Of a DNA stretch of 64,000 nucleotides, positions 35,765-45,631 are shown in pieces. The DNA is taken from NCBI RefSeq assembly GCF_010727945.1, contig NZ_AP022569.1, positions 1,674,001 through 1,738,000 of the forward strand, in the 5' to 3' direction. A model generated the notes under the pieces. The model was not told the origin of the DNA, ran no database searches, and saw nothing but the letters and a program-made list of their open reading frames with translations. The stretch comes from Mycobacterium cookii. GTDB taxonomy: Bacteria > Actinomycetota > Actinomycetes > Mycobacteriales > Mycobacteriaceae. Within the stretch, counting starts at the first letter, position 1. The number at the start of each line of letters is the position of its first letter. The position numbers and the translations under genes are program-made.

Positions 35765-36612
35765 CCGACGAAGTTTTTGATCACCGTCTCGCCGAACTCG
35801 TGCAGCGATTCGGGTGCGGCGAAATCGGCGAACCAGACGTAGAAACGCTCGACGCCTTGACCGGACAATTTCGAGAAATGTCCGGACAATTCTTCGGCGT
35901 CGCCGCAGACCAGACCCGATCCGAGATTTCCGAAATGACGGGTGCTTCTCTCCCGCACCTTCTCGGGATCGCTGCCCTCGCGCACGAAACCGATCATCTG
36001 CTGGATCGAGATGCGAGCCGATCCGGTGGCAGGCGCCAACTCTGCTAGCCGGTCGATCTGGTGGGCCGGGATGTTCCACCAATCTGCATATCTACGAACG
36101 AGTTCCATGATCCTGCGTCCGGCCCCACCCAGGACCAGCGGTATCGGATAGGTGGGCAGTGGCGACTGGGTGTCGGCGCCGGCATCGCCGTGTCCCCAAT
36201 ACTGGTTCATCACTTCGAGGTGGCGTTCGAGTTGTTCGACTCGTGCCACCGAATCTTGTTGTCCGATATCGAATCTAGTGAACTCTGCGGGCCAAGAGCC
36301 CGAGCCGAGCCCGAGTTCGAACCTGCCCTCTGACGCCTCCGACAGCGTCACGGCCTGTTTGGCCAGCACCGCCGGATGACGGAAGGCGTCGCAGAGCACC
36401 AGGTGACCGATTCGCAGCTGTGTGGTCCTGGCGGCGATCCAGGTAGCGACACCCATTGCCTCCCAGATGCTTTCGTTGGGGAGCCCGGGCGCCTCGAGGT
36501 GGTCGATGAACGCTATGCCGGTGAATCCGCTGGCCTCGGCGCACTGCGCCCGTTCGACGATGTCGGCGACCGGGACCCTCACCTGCGGCATAAACAGGTA
36601 CCACTCGGCCAT
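35761..36612 (-). CDS. LLM-class F420/FMN-dependent oxidoreductase
   Basis: A 283-residue luciferase-like TIM-barrel protein. The ATG at 36612 is fixed by GGAGG six bases upstream. Typical segments: ERAQCAEASGFTGIAFIDHL, the beta-strand TTQLRIGHLVLCDAFRHPAVLA, and GRFELGLGSGSWPAEF. Mycobacteria often use F420 with such proteins, though FMN is equally possible here. It diverges from the acyl-CoA dehydrogenase operon, sharing the AT-rich region around 36672-36695. Confidence 0.88.
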   Translation of the reverse strand: MAEWYLFMPQVRVPVADIVERAQCAEASGFTGIAFIDHLEAPGLPNESIWEAMGVATWIAARTTQLRIGHLVLCDAFRHPAVLAKQAVTLSEASEGRFELGLGSGSWPAEFTRFDIGQQDSVARVEQLERHLEVMNQYWGHGDAGADTQSPLPTYPIPLVLGGAGRRIMELVRRYADWWNIPAHQIDRLAELAPATGSARISIQQMIGFVREGSDPEKVRERSTRHFGNLGSGLVCGDAEELSGHFSKLSGQGVERFYVWFADFAAPESLHEFGETVIKNFVG

Positions 36613-36671
36613 TGCCAACCTCCGTACGAGAGTGCTCAGCACGACGCCGCAACGATTGACGTTTGTCGCGC

Positions 36672-36692
36672 TAGTTTACTATTTTTATTATG
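36672..36692. promoter_or_regulatory. AT-rich box TAGTTTACTATTTTTATTATG ahead of the ACAD operon (36672-36692)
   Basis: Includes TAGT-TT-ACTA (36672-36681), a small palindrome, and the 11-mer TTTACTATTTT shared with the P450/Rieske divergent promoter. It lies about 12 bases before the start codon of the first acyl-CoA dehydrogenase gene, overlapping the expected promoter. Confidence 0.45.
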
Positions 36693-36703
36693 TTAGGGGC
36701 CTT

Positions 36704-37783
36704 ATGGACGTGGGACTGAATTCGGGTCAGCTGGCGCTGCGTGACAGCGTGCGCGACGTCCTGCGCACCGAGTGCCCGCCGGCAATCGCCCGACAGGCCA
36801 TAACGGATCCCCAGCGCTGGCGAACGGTGTGGAAGACCGTCGTCAACCTCGGCTGGACCGAACTCGCCGTCCACGACGCCGACAACGACGACACGTTCGG
36901 CCTGCTGGATCTCGCCGTGGTCCTCGAGGAGTGCGGCGCGGCGATCGCACCCATTCCGCTGCTGTCCAGCGTCGGCCTGGCCGCGGGCGTCCTGCGCCAT
37001 GCCGGCCCCGCGGTCGCCGACGTGCTGAGCGAGATCGGCGGCGGCGCCGTGGCCGCACTGGCCGTTCATCCGCCCGGGTATCGACTGCCCGGGGTGCCGA
37101 TGACGCTGCAGCACGGGCGCGTGCACGGGCACGCCGTCGCGGTGCCCGGCCTCCCCCGCGCAGAGCTGGTCGTCACGCTGGCCTCGTCGCCGGACGGGCC
37201 GGTCGCCGCCGTTGTGCGTGTCGGCGACGGTGTCGCCGTGCGCGAGGCCGAAAGCACCGATCCGGCGCAACCGGTCGCCGACGTCGAGATCGACGCCGAG
37301 CCGGTCGCCTTCGCACCGGTGGACCTGGAGTCAGCCTTGGCCTCGCCGTTGGTCGCTGCGGCCGCCGACCTGGTCGGTGTGGCGAGCGCGGCTCTGGAAC
37401 GCTCCGTCGAGTATGCGAAGTCGCGGCGTCAGTTCGACAAGCCGATCGGGGCGTTCCAGGGCATCAAGCACGCGCTGGCCGACAACTATGTGGCGCTCGA
37501 GCGGGCCCGCGGTCTGACCTACGCGGCGGCAGCCAGACTCGACGACCCGACCACACCGCCGACGGCGGGCTGGAATGCGGCCGCACTGGCCAAGGCGGCG
37601 GCCGGGGAGGCAGCGGTCGGCTGCGGCCGCACCGCGGTGCAGGTTCACGGCGCCTTGGCGCAGACCTGGGAACACGACATTCATCTGTATCTGCGGCACG
37701 CGTGGCAAGGGGCGTCGACGCTGGGCGACAGCCGTGCGCTTTACCACGCCGTGGGCCGTCGCTTCGCCGGAGGCACGGCGTGA
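36704..37783 (+). CDS. Acyl-CoA dehydrogenase, short (beta-type) subunit
   Basis: A 359-residue FAD-family protein from an ATG preceded by AGGGG. The N-terminal helical domain is recognisable (LALRDSVRDVL, LGWTELAVHD, LAVVLEECGAAIAPIPLL). The C-terminal domain includes YAKSRRQFDKPIGAFQGIKHALADNY, and VQVHGALAQTWEHDIHLYLRHAW at the FAD/active-site end. The middle beta-barrel is shortened. This matches partner subunits of mycobacterial alpha2beta2 acyl-CoA dehydrogenases used on sterol side chains (established class; assignment inferred). It overlaps the next gene by GTGA. Confidence 0.88.
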   Translation: MDVGLNSGQLALRDSVRDVLRTECPPAIARQAITDPQRWRTVWKTVVNLGWTELAVHDADNDDTFGLLDLAVVLEECGAAIAPIPLLSSVGLAAGVLRHAGPAVADVLSEIGGGAVAALAVHPPGYRLPGVPMTLQHGRVHGHAVAVPGLPRAELVVTLASSPDGPVAAVVRVGDGVAVREAESTDPAQPVADVEIDAEPVAFAPVDLESALASPLVAAAADLVGVASAALERSVEYAKSRRQFDKPIGAFQGIKHALADNYVALERARGLTYAAAARLDDPTTPPTAGWNAAALAKAAAGEAAVGCGRTAVQVHGALAQTWEHDIHLYLRHAWQGASTLGDSRALYHAVGRRFAGGTA

Positions 37784-38895
37784 CCACTCTGACCGAGGAA
37801 TACGCCGCCTGGCTGACCGACTTTCTGCCGGGCGACTACTACGAGCGCTATCGCGAATACCGCTGGGACATCGAGCTTCGGCGCGCGCATCAACGCGCGG
37901 CGTTCGAGGCGGGCTGGTTGCAGCCCACCTGGCCGCGCGAGCACGGCGGCCGCTCGCTGGGTTTGGCCGAGGCCATGGAGATCCGGCTGGAAGCCGCGAT
38001 GCGGTCAGCGCCCAAGCTGCCCAACGTCGCCGGGCCGGGCGTCGCCGCGCCGGGTATCCGCCAGTTCGGGACTCCCGAACAAGTCGATCGGCTGCTGGTC
38101 CCGCTACTACGCGGCGACGAGTGGTGGGCGCTGGGCATGTCGGAGCCAGAAGCCGGATCGGACTTCGCCTCGCTGCGCACCCGCGCCGTGCGCGACGGCG
38201 ATGTGTTTCGGGTCAAGGGGCGCAAGATCTGGACGACCCAGGCGCACCTCTCCAAATGGTGCACACTCTATGTCCGCACCGATCCCGACGCGCCCAAGCA
38301 CCGCGGAATCTCCTGCCTCATACTCGATCTCGAGTCCGCAGGCATCACCATCGAACCGATTCGCATGTCGTCGATCTCGGATGAGACCTTTTGCGAGGTC
38401 CTGCTCGATGACGTCGAAATCCCGGCCGCCAATCTGCTCGGCCCGTACAACGGCGGCTGGCAGGTGGCGATGTCGTCGCTCAACCATGAGCGGCAGATGA
38501 TTTGGATCATGAACTGGGTGGAGATCCAGCGCGGACTCACTTGTGTCCGCGACGCTGGGACCACCCACGACGACTACGCCTCCGGCGAGGTCTTTACCGA
38601 ACTCGGCTCGCTGCTCGCCGACGCCGAAGCAGTGCGTGCAACCGGGTATCGCGCGCTCAACAACGAACTCGACGGGCGTCCCAGCCCGGAGGGTGACATT
38701 CTCAAACTGCTCGGTTCGCAGACACTGCAACGTGTTTGGGAGCTCGCCGCAGCGGCCGCCGGGCCGCGGTCGATCGACGACACCGACCTTCTCTTCGAAC
38801 GTCAGGACGGATTGGCGGCCACCATTTACGGCGGGACCTCCGAGATCCAACGCAACATCATCGCCGAGCGACTGCTCGGACTGCCGAAGGGATGA
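37780..38895 (+). CDS. Acyl-CoA dehydrogenase, full-length type
   Basis: A 371-residue enzyme from a GTG in the GTGA overlap with the previous gene. Contains the substrate/FAD signature MSEPEAGSDFASLRTRA, KIWTTQAHLSKWC, and the C-terminal RQDGLAATIYGGTSEIQRNIIAERLLGLPKG. Forms a pair with the shorter upstream subunit. Expected to introduce an alpha,beta double bond into an acyl-CoA using FAD, passing electrons to ETF. Confidence 0.92.
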   Translation: MTTLTEEYAAWLTDFLPGDYYERYREYRWDIELRRAHQRAAFEAGWLQPTWPREHGGRSLGLAEAMEIRLEAAMRSAPKLPNVAGPGVAAPGIRQFGTPEQVDRLLVPLLRGDEWWALGMSEPEAGSDFASLRTRAVRDGDVFRVKGRKIWTTQAHLSKWCTLYVRTDPDAPKHRGISCLILDLESAGITIEPIRMSSISDETFCEVLLDDVEIPAANLLGPYNGGWQVAMSSLNHERQMIWIMNWVEIQRGLTCVRDAGTTHDDYASGEVFTELGSLLADAEAVRATGYRALNNELDGRPSPEGDILKLLGSQTLQRVWELAAAAAGPRSIDDTDLLFERQDGLAATIYGGTSEIQRNIIAERLLGLPKG

Positions 38896-38897
38896 CG

Positions 38898-40046
38898 ATG
38901 GATTACGACCTCGGCGCCGACGCCGTCGACCTCAGAAAGCGCCTCCGGGAGTTGATATCCACGCACATCCCCGAGGGCTTCCTCGGCGCCTGCACCGACG
39001 ACCCGCGCGACCTCGCGACCACCGAGTCGTTCTGCAAACTGCTCGCCGCCGACGGGCTGCTGGCCCTGGCCTGGCCCAAAGAACACGGCGGCGGCGGTGG
39101 TTCGGTGTGGCAGCAGACTGTCCTGCGCGAGGAGATGTGGGCACACCACGAACCCCGCGGCGCGCAGTACATGGGCATCAACTGGGTCGGGCCCGCGCTG
39201 ATGCGGTACGGAACCGCCGAACAGAAGGCACGGCACCTGTCGGCCATCGCGGCCGGCGAAGTGATCTGGTGTCAAGGGTTTTCCGAGCCGGAGGCCGGAA
39301 CCGATCTCGCGTCGCTGCGCACTCGCGCCGTTGCCGACGGTGACGGCTGGCGCGTCACCGGTCAGAAAGTGTGGACGTCCTACGCCCGGATGGCGTCCTG
39401 GTGTGTGTTGGCGGCGTGCACCGACCCGAACGCGCCGAAACCCAAGCGGCTCAGCCTTTTTCTGGTTCCGATGGACCGGGCCGGCATCACCGTGCGGCCG
39501 ATCCGGTCGATGCTGGGACCACATCACCTCAACGAGGTCTTTCTCGACGACGTCGAGGTGTCAGCCGACGAGGTTCTCGGCGAGGTGGGCGACGGCTGGC
39601 GGGTGATGCGCGAAGCACTCGCCTTCGAGCGGGTCGGCATCGCCCGCTATGCCCGGTGCGAATCGTTGCTCGATCGAATGCAGGCCGAGCTCGGCGACGA
39701 CTGGGACCGGTTGCCCGAGTCGATCCGCACCCGCTGGGTGCGGGCACTCATCGACCTGAGGGTCGCCCGGCTGCTGGCCTACCGCGCGGTGTCGCTGCAG
39801 GACGACCCGTCGGCCGGGGCGGCAGCCAGCGCCGCGCGCATCGCGACCACCACGTGCGACCAGCAGGTCGCCGAGTTACTGTTCGACGTGCTCGGCCCGA
39901 CCGCGTTGGACAGCGGCTCGTCGGCACCGTTGCACGGCGCGATCGAGGACCACTGGCGTTACGCCCAGGCCGCCACCGTCGCGTCGGGAACCATCGAAGT
40001 GCAGCGGATGCTCGTCGCCCGCGAAGCTCTAGGAGGCAACGGATGA
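38898..40046 (+). CDS. Acyl-CoA dehydrogenase, full-length type (second pair)
   Basis: A 382-residue protein. The ATG at 38898 has GAAGGG six bases upstream; the ATG at 38892 in an ATGA overlap is the alternative. Motifs: LALAWPKEHGGGGGS, FSEPEAGTDLASLRTRA, KVWTSYARMASWCVL, and the C-terminal TVASGTIEVQRMLVAREALG. It is followed by a short partner (next gene), giving a second alpha/beta-type pair within the same operon. Confidence 0.92.
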   Translation: MDYDLGADAVDLRKRLRELISTHIPEGFLGACTDDPRDLATTESFCKLLAADGLLALAWPKEHGGGGGSVWQQTVLREEMWAHHEPRGAQYMGINWVGPALMRYGTAEQKARHLSAIAAGEVIWCQGFSEPEAGTDLASLRTRAVADGDGWRVTGQKVWTSYARMASWCVLAACTDPNAPKPKRLSLFLVPMDRAGITVRPIRSMLGPHHLNEVFLDDVEVSADEVLGEVGDGWRVMREALAFERVGIARYARCESLLDRMQAELGDDWDRLPESIRTRWVRALIDLRVARLLAYRAVSLQDDPSAGAAASAARIATTTCDQQVAELLFDVLGPTALDSGSSAPLHGAIEDHWRYAQAATVASGTIEVQRMLVAREALGGNG

Positions 40047-40978
40047 AAACCGCTCTGCCAGAAGACATCGCCGAGTTCAGCGCCGTCGCCGCCAAACGGT
40101 TCGTCCGGTTCGGCGGCCCGCAGACCGCCCTGCAGGCAGAGACCGAGGACACGCTGCGTCAGGACGCTCGGACGGCCCTGTCCGATCTCGGTGCATTCGA
40201 CCTCGACGTCCGATCGTCCGCCGAGGACCTGTTGGCCGCCGCGGTGCTCTGCCAGGCTGCCGGCGCGACGGCGCTGCCCTATCCGCTCGTCGACGAACTG
40301 CTGGCAATCGACGGCGCCCGACTCGCGCTGGTGAATCCGGAAGCGCCGCGCATCGACCACGGCGACCTGCCCGGCGACTGGATCGCCGCCGATCTCGACG
40401 GCACGCGCTACCAGGTACAGCCGTCATCGAGGACGACAGCCAAACTCGGGCCGTTCCTGGTGCCCGCCACGTTGGGCCAGCCCGACGGCAGGGTGCCGGC
40501 AGCCGACATCGATCTGCATCTGAACCTCGGGTCGTGGCGGATCCTGGGCGCGGTGCAACAGGCTCTCGACATCACCCGACGACACGTCGCCGACCGGATG
40601 CAGTTCGGCAAGCCGCTGGCCGAATTTCAGGCGGTCCGCTTCACTGTCGCCGATGCGTCCGTCGCCGCGCGCGGGCTCTCGGAACTCGCCAAGTACACCA
40701 TCAGCCGGACGGATTCCACACCGGCGCAAGTGCGTTCGGCGGATGCCCTGATACTTCGGCTCAAGGCCGCCGACACCGCACGGCAGGTGCTGCGCACCGC
40801 GCACCAACTGCTGGGCGCGCTCGGCTTCTGCGACGAGTCCGATGTCAGCGTGCTCGACCGGCATACGCAGTCATTGATCCGCCTGCCCGTCAGCAGCGAG
40901 GTGCTCGCGATGCGCCTGACGTCGGGTGTGGCTGGCGGCCAATTCGAGACGTTGTTCTCAGGACCGGTGTCGGCGTGA
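40043..40978 (+). CDS. Acyl-CoA dehydrogenase, short (beta-type) subunit (second pair)
   Basis: A 311-residue protein starting in an ATGA overlap with AGGAGG upstream. The N-terminal domain is abbreviated. The C-terminal helical domain is clear, with RRHVADRMQFGKPLAEFQAVRFTVAD and HQLLGALGFCDESDVSVLDRHTQ. The length and missing middle segment resemble the non-catalytic or co-catalytic subunits of heterotetrameric mycobacterial acyl-CoA dehydrogenases. Confidence 0.86.
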   Translation: MKTALPEDIAEFSAVAAKRFVRFGGPQTALQAETEDTLRQDARTALSDLGAFDLDVRSSAEDLLAAAVLCQAAGATALPYPLVDELLAIDGARLALVNPEAPRIDHGDLPGDWIAADLDGTRYQVQPSSRTTAKLGPFLVPATLGQPDGRVPAADIDLHLNLGSWRILGAVQQALDITRRHVADRMQFGKPLAEFQAVRFTVADASVAARGLSELAKYTISRTDSTPAQVRSADALILRLKAADTARQVLRTAHQLLGALGFCDESDVSVLDRHTQSLIRLPVSSEVLAMRLTSGVAGGQFETLFSGPVSA

Positions 40979-42477
40979 GTACCCAGACGGCCTCGACCGG
41001 GGTCCCCGGTACTGGACCGGACGACGGAATCCCCTTTGGCACCAAGCTAGCTCAACTCGCCGAACAACGACCTGACGACACTGCCTTAACCGTCATCGCG
41101 CGCGACGGCACCGCCCACTCGATGACCTTCGCCGAACTGGATCGCCGGGCCAATCAATGGGGGCGAGCACTTGCAGCGGCCGGTGCGCAGGTCGGTTCGC
41201 TTGTCGCACTGGCGATTCCTAATTCGCAGGAATTCATACTCGCCGCATTGGGCTGCTGGAAGGTCGGCGCCGTCCCCGTTCCGATGCGCTGGGACCTGCC
41301 CGATTGGGAGCGGTCCCGGGTGCTGGAAGTCATCGACCCCATCGTCGTCGTCGACGATCACACCCGGGACGCGCTGGCTTCGCGTGCCGCCGCCGAGTCC
41401 GACGGCCCGCTTCCCGAGGTGGTCTCCCCCCACGCCAATGGCATCTGCAGCAGCGGATCGACCGGCATGCCCAAGGTCATCCTGACTCTGGCGCAAGGGG
41501 TTTGGACGCCGGAATCGTCGTTTCCGTTCTTGGCGGCGTGGGCTCCGACTCCCCAGCCACAGACCATCCTGGTTCCCGGGCCGATGTACCACACCAACGG
41601 CTTCTCACCGCTCACCTACCTGTTGGGCGGGGATCGACTGGTGGTGCTCGAAAAGTTCGATGCGGCAACCGTTGTCGACGCGATCGAGCGCTATCGCATC
41701 ACCAACTTCACCGCCACGCCAACCATGCTGGCGCGTATCGCGGCCCTTCCCGATATCCGCGAGCGAGATCTGTCCAGCGTCGCCTGGATCCTGCAAGGTG
41801 CGGCGGTGATGCCGCACGCGCTGCTGCATACCTGGTTCGAGTTGCTCAGCCCCGAGCAAGTCGTGATGGCGTACGGGATGACCGAGAATCTGGGGTTGAC
41901 CGCACTGCGCGGCGACGAGTGGTTGGCCCATCGCGGCAGTGTCGGTCGGGGCTTCCGCGACACCGAAGTTCAGATCCTGGGCCTGGACGGTCAACCGGTC
42001 GGTGTGCATGAGCACGGTGAGATCTATCTGCGCTCACCGATGAGCGCCGGTTATCACTACCTCGGTGGAGCGCCGCTGCTGCCGTCGACGCCCGACGGGT
42101 TCCGCACCGCCGGCGACATCGGTCACGTCGACGCCGACGGATATCTCTACATCGCCGATCGCCGCAGCGACATGATCATCACCGGCGGTGCCAATGTCTT
42201 TCCCGCAGAAGTGGAATGCGCGCTCGTCGAACACGAGTTGATCATCGACGTCGTCGTCATCGGCCTGTCCGACCCGGAGTGGGGCCGCCGGGTGCACGCC
42301 GTGATTCAACCGGCCGATCCGGTGAACCCGCTGGCTGAGCATGAGGTCATCGCCTACGCGAAGACCCGACTGGCCGCCTACAAGGTTCCCAAGACGGTGG
42401 AGTTCGTCGACGAGATTCCCCGCACGGCGGCGACGAAGGTCAACCGCTCGGCGATGATCGAAGCCCGCGGCGGCTGA
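40975..42477 (+). CDS. Acyl-CoA synthetase (AMP-forming; FadD-like)
   Basis: A 500-residue ANL ligase, last gene of the five-gene acyl-CoA dehydrogenase operon, starting at GTG in a GTGA overlap. A3 motif ICSSGSTGMPKVI, A5 AYGMTENLG, A7 FRTAGDIGHVD, A8 YIADRRSDMIITGGANVFPAE, and C-terminal IPRTAATKVNRSAM with the catalytic Lys. It would supply acyl-CoAs to the two dehydrogenase pairs encoded with it; the acid itself is not identifiable. Confidence 0.92.
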   Translation: MSTQTASTGVPGTGPDDGIPFGTKLAQLAEQRPDDTALTVIARDGTAHSMTFAELDRRANQWGRALAAAGAQVGSLVALAIPNSQEFILAALGCWKVGAVPVPMRWDLPDWERSRVLEVIDPIVVVDDHTRDALASRAAAESDGPLPEVVSPHANGICSSGSTGMPKVILTLAQGVWTPESSFPFLAAWAPTPQPQTILVPGPMYHTNGFSPLTYLLGGDRLVVLEKFDAATVVDAIERYRITNFTATPTMLARIAALPDIRERDLSSVAWILQGAAVMPHALLHTWFELLSPEQVVMAYGMTENLGLTALRGDEWLAHRGSVGRGFRDTEVQILGLDGQPVGVHEHGEIYLRSPMSAGYHYLGGAPLLPSTPDGFRTAGDIGHVDADGYLYIADRRSDMIITGGANVFPAEVECALVEHELIIDVVVIGLSDPEWGRRVHAVIQPADPVNPLAEHEVIAYAKTRLAAYKVPKTVEFVDEIPRTAATKVNRSAMIEARGG

Positions 42478-42631
42478 GCGCCGCTTGAAGCTGGCCCAAG
42501 AGCGGCCCACCGTTGGGCTACCAGCAACGTGAAAATTATTCGACGATTTGGCGGATAAGCACGCCTGAGGACTATCTCGCGCTACCTTACAAATGCCTAA
42601 GTTAAACCTCAGATTCTTTCAGGATCCGACT

Positions 42632-45424
42632 ATGGCTCAACGGCCTAGCAAGCGGCATCGTCGGCCGCGCCGGGCAAAGGCGTGCCGGCATCGTCGGTCG
42701 GCCGGTCTGGTTGCGGCTGCCGGGGCGTTTCTCGGCGCGGCGATGACTCCGCTGGTCACCGCGCCGGTAGCCCATGCCGACGAGTTTGACCTGGTCATTG
42801 ACCCCATCATCAACTCCATCGCAGGTTCCCTTGCGAGTCTGGCCGGTCTTGATTCCGTGCCGGGTGCGGATGCCTTGGCCGGTCTGGATATGGGCGGCCT
42901 GGTGGCGCCTGCCGCCGATTTAGCCGGTAGTAGCAGCCTTGGTGTCGGTGCTGCGGATTCGGCATTGACGGCGGCGTCCGATCCGTCCCCTGCAGCTAGT
43001 TCGTTCGACGCGATGCTGCAGGCGGACGCGCAAGAGTGGATCACCAGCCAATCCGGTGCGGCGTACGACGCTCAGCTCAATACGCTGTGGCACGACGTTG
43101 GTGGCAGCGGCATCCTGATCGGCAACGGCGCCAACGGGACGCCGGACTCCACATTGGCAGCGGCCAATGGCGAGGCCGGCGGGCTGTGGTTCGGCAACGG
43201 CGGCAACGGCGCCACCGACGCGCTAGGCCAGGGCGGTAACGGCGGGGCCGGGGGGCTGATCGGTAACGGTGGCAACGGCGGGGACGGTGCCGATGGCGGC
43301 AACGGCGGCAACGGCGGGAATGCCGACCTGGTCGGTGACGGCGGCAACGGCGGGGATGGCGGCAACGGCGCCGACGGCGCGGCCGGCAGCACCGGTGCGA
43401 CCGGAACAGCCACCAGCCCCGCGGGCGGTGTCGGCGGCAACGGCGCGGCCGGAGGTGCCGGCGGTGCCGGCGGGAACGGCGGCAACGGCGGGTCGATGTT
43501 CGGTAACGCCGGTAACGGCGGCAACGGCGCCGACGGCGGCAACGGCGGCGGGGGCGGGGTCGGGGGCGGTGCCTTCGACGTCAGCACGGGCTCCGGGGGC
43601 AGCGGCGGTGACGGTGGGAATGGCGGGGTCGGCGGCCAAGGCGGTAGCGGCGGTACCGCCGCTAGCGGCACCGGCGGCAACGGCGGCGGTGCCGGCTCCG
43701 GCGGCAACGGTGGCAGCGGCGGCGGCCCCGGCCAAGGCGACGAGAACTTGAGCCACAATGTCTCCTTCGGCAGCGGCGGCAACGGCGGTGCCGGCGGCAA
43801 TGGCGGCTCCGCCGGCGATGGGGGCAACGGCGCGGCAGGCGACAACCCCGGTTTTTCCGGCGGCAACGGCGGCGACGGCGGCCAAGGTGGCCAAGGTGGA
43901 GCAGCGGCCCAACATAACGGCAACATCGGCTACTACGGATTTAACGGCAGCGGCGGTCCCGGCGGCGATGGCGGCGTCGGGGGCAGCGGCGGCAATGGTG
44001 GCACCGGCATCAACAGCATCGGCGGCAACGGTGCCGACGGCGGCAACGGCGGGGCAGCCGGCGCGGGCGGGGCGCCAGGCGACGGCTACCACGACGGGCC
44101 TGGTATCGACGGGCCAACGGTCGTCGGCACCGGCGGCGCCGGCGGGGAGGGCGGCGCGGCGGGCTCCGGGGGCAACGGCGGGCAAGGCGCCATCGGCTTC
44201 AGCGCCGGCAGCGGGGGCAACGGCGGCCAAGGCGGCGCCGGCGGGGACGGTGCCAGCGGCACTGATGGCTACATCCAAGGCATGAATGGCGGGAATGGCG
44301 GGAATGGCGGCACCGGCGGCGCCGCTGGCAACGGAAGCACCGTCGGCAACGCCGGCCCGGGGGGCAACGGCGGAAACGCCGGTGACGGCGGCAGCGCCGC
44401 GTACGTCGGCTCCGACGCCTACGGCGGTGCGGGCGGAAACGGCGGCGACGGCGGTAACGCCGGCGCCTCTGGCACCACCGCCAATGGCGGCGATGGCGGA
44501 AACGGCGGCACGGGTGGCAGCGGTGGGCCCGTCGGCACGCCCGGCATCAACGGCGACGGCGGTGCGGGTGGCACCCCTTACGGCACCGACGGCACCCCTA
44601 GTGTGGCCAACGCAACCGTCCCGTTGACGATGAACAATCTTCATCAACCGCTCGCATACATCTCGGTAAACGGCGGACCGCTGGAGCCCGTAGTCGTTGA
44701 CACGGGATCCACCGGTCTTGTTATCGAACCCCAGTACGTCCCAACACAAAACCTCGGCAGCGACGTCTATTCGGGTTCCGCCGGTTACAGCGGGGGGCTG
44801 ACGTACTCCTACGACACGTATGACACCACGGTGGGTTTCGGAAGTGGCATCGTCACCTCGCCGACCGCCGTTGACCTCGTCACTCCAGCGTCGACGCCGG
44901 CGTTCGAGCAGTACTTTGCTTCCACCGGCGCAGTCGGCGTTCTGGGCATTGGGCCGGATAACGGGTTCCCTGGCACCAGCACAGTGATCGCGGCATTGCC
45001 CGGCACTCTTGGTCAGGGTGCGCTGATAAACGAATCCCAGCACGTGCTGGAGTTCGGCCCCAACCCACTAACCGGCACCGTGTCGATCGCCGGAGCGCCG
45101 ACTGCCATCCTGGACGTAAGGATCGGTGGCGGACCTCTCGAACATGTCTCCGTCGCAATCGATTCCGGCGGCGTAAACGGCTTCATCCCGTCATCAGTGC
45201 TCGATACCGGTCAAACTTCCGGAATCGTGCCGGCGGGAACAATCATTTCGGTCTACACCAGCAACGGTGAGACGCTGCTGTACTCATACACGACGACCGG
45301 GACGGACGGGCCATACGTTACGACGGGCAATGCGATAAATACCGGGTATTTTCCCTTCAACCTGGGACCGGTGTACATCGCCGAAAGCCCCAGCGGCTTC
45401 GGGACGACAACCTTTGATTCCTGA
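42632..45424 (+). CDS. Secreted PGRS-repeat protein with a C-terminal PecA-like aspartyl protease domain
   Basis: A 930-residue protein from an ATG with CAGGA upstream. It begins not with a PE domain but with a basic region and hydrophobic core ending VTAPVAHAD, a Sec/Tat-type signal peptide predicted to be cut after AHA (about residue 49). Residues about 145-650 are GGNGG/GGAGG repeats typical of PGRS domains. The C-terminal 260 or so residues carry two half-site motifs of aspartyl proteases, [11 protein letters not shown] and [10 protein letters not shown], as in the PecA-type C-domains of some PE_PGRS proteins. It may be a secreted or surface protease exported by the general pathway rather than ESX-5; activity is unproven. 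Confidence 0.85.
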   Translation: MAQRPSKRHRRPRRAKACRHRRSAGLVAAAGAFLGAAMTPLVTAPVAHADEFDLVIDPIINSIAGSLASLAGLDSVPGADALAGLDMGGLVAPAADLAGSSSLGVGAADSALTAASDPSPAASSFDAMLQADAQEWITSQSGAAYDAQLNTLWHDVGGSGILIGNGANGTPDSTLAAANGEAGGLWFGNGGNGATDALGQGGNGGAGGLIGNGGNGGDGADGGNGGNGGNADLVGDGGNGGDGGNGADGAAGSTGATGTATSPAGGVGGNGAAGGAGGAGGNGGNGGSMFGNAGNGGNGADGGNGGGGGVGGGAFDVSTGSGGSGGDGGNGGVGGQGGSGGTAASGTGGNGGGAGSGGNGGSGGGPGQGDENLSHNVSFGSGGNGGAGGNGGSAGDGGNGAAGDNPGFSGGNGGDGGQGGQGGAAAQHNGNIGYYGFNGSGGPGGDGGVGGSGGNGGTGINSIGGNGADGGNGGAAGAGGAPGDGYHDGPGIDGPTVVGTGGAGGEGGAAGSGGNGGQGAIGFSAGSGGNGGQGGAGGDGASGTDGYIQGMNGGNGGNGGTGGAAGNGSTVGNAGPGGNGGNAGDGGSAAYVGSDAYGGAGGNGGDGGNAGASGTTANGGDGGNGGTGGSGGPVGTPGINGDGGAGGTPYGTDGTPSVANATVPLTMNNLHQPLAYISVNGGPLEPVVVDTGSTGLVIEPQYVPTQNLGSDVYSGSAGYSGGLTYSYDTYDTTVGFGSGIVTSPTAVDLVTPASTPAFEQYFASTGAVGVLGIGPDNGFPGTSTVIAALPGTLGQGALINESQHVLEFGPNPLTGTVSIAGAPTAILDVRIGGGPLEHVSVAIDSGGVNGFIPSSVLDTGQTSGIVPAGTIISVYTSNGETLLYSYTTTGTDGPYVTTGNAINTGYFPFNLGPVYIAESPSGFGTTTFDS

Positions 45425-45631
45425 CGCGCCGACCCCGGCGGGTTATCATTGCATATCCGGGTCCTTGGTAATCGATTGCCTTCTGCTGCAGCATCATTCG
45501 CAACCCTTACCCGTTCTTTTGGACTTGGTCAACAGGTCCGACCGCGAGTGGGGACGTCGGGCACGCCGTGGTCCAAACGCACCGTCGTTCGGATCCAATT
45601 CGGCGCTGCCGAAACCGTCGGTGCCGACGTC

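Noticed and set aside
36422..36703. N-terminal extension of the first acyl-CoA dehydrogenase
   Set aside because: The extra 94 residues lie antisense to the LLM gene and through the promoter region; the ATG at 36704 has a ribosome-binding site and gives the normal N-terminus.
43223..45043. 606-residue minus-strand Ala/Val-rich frame
   Set aside because: It is the complement of the PGRS Gly-rich repeats; repeat codons read backwards give long Ala/Thr/Val frames.
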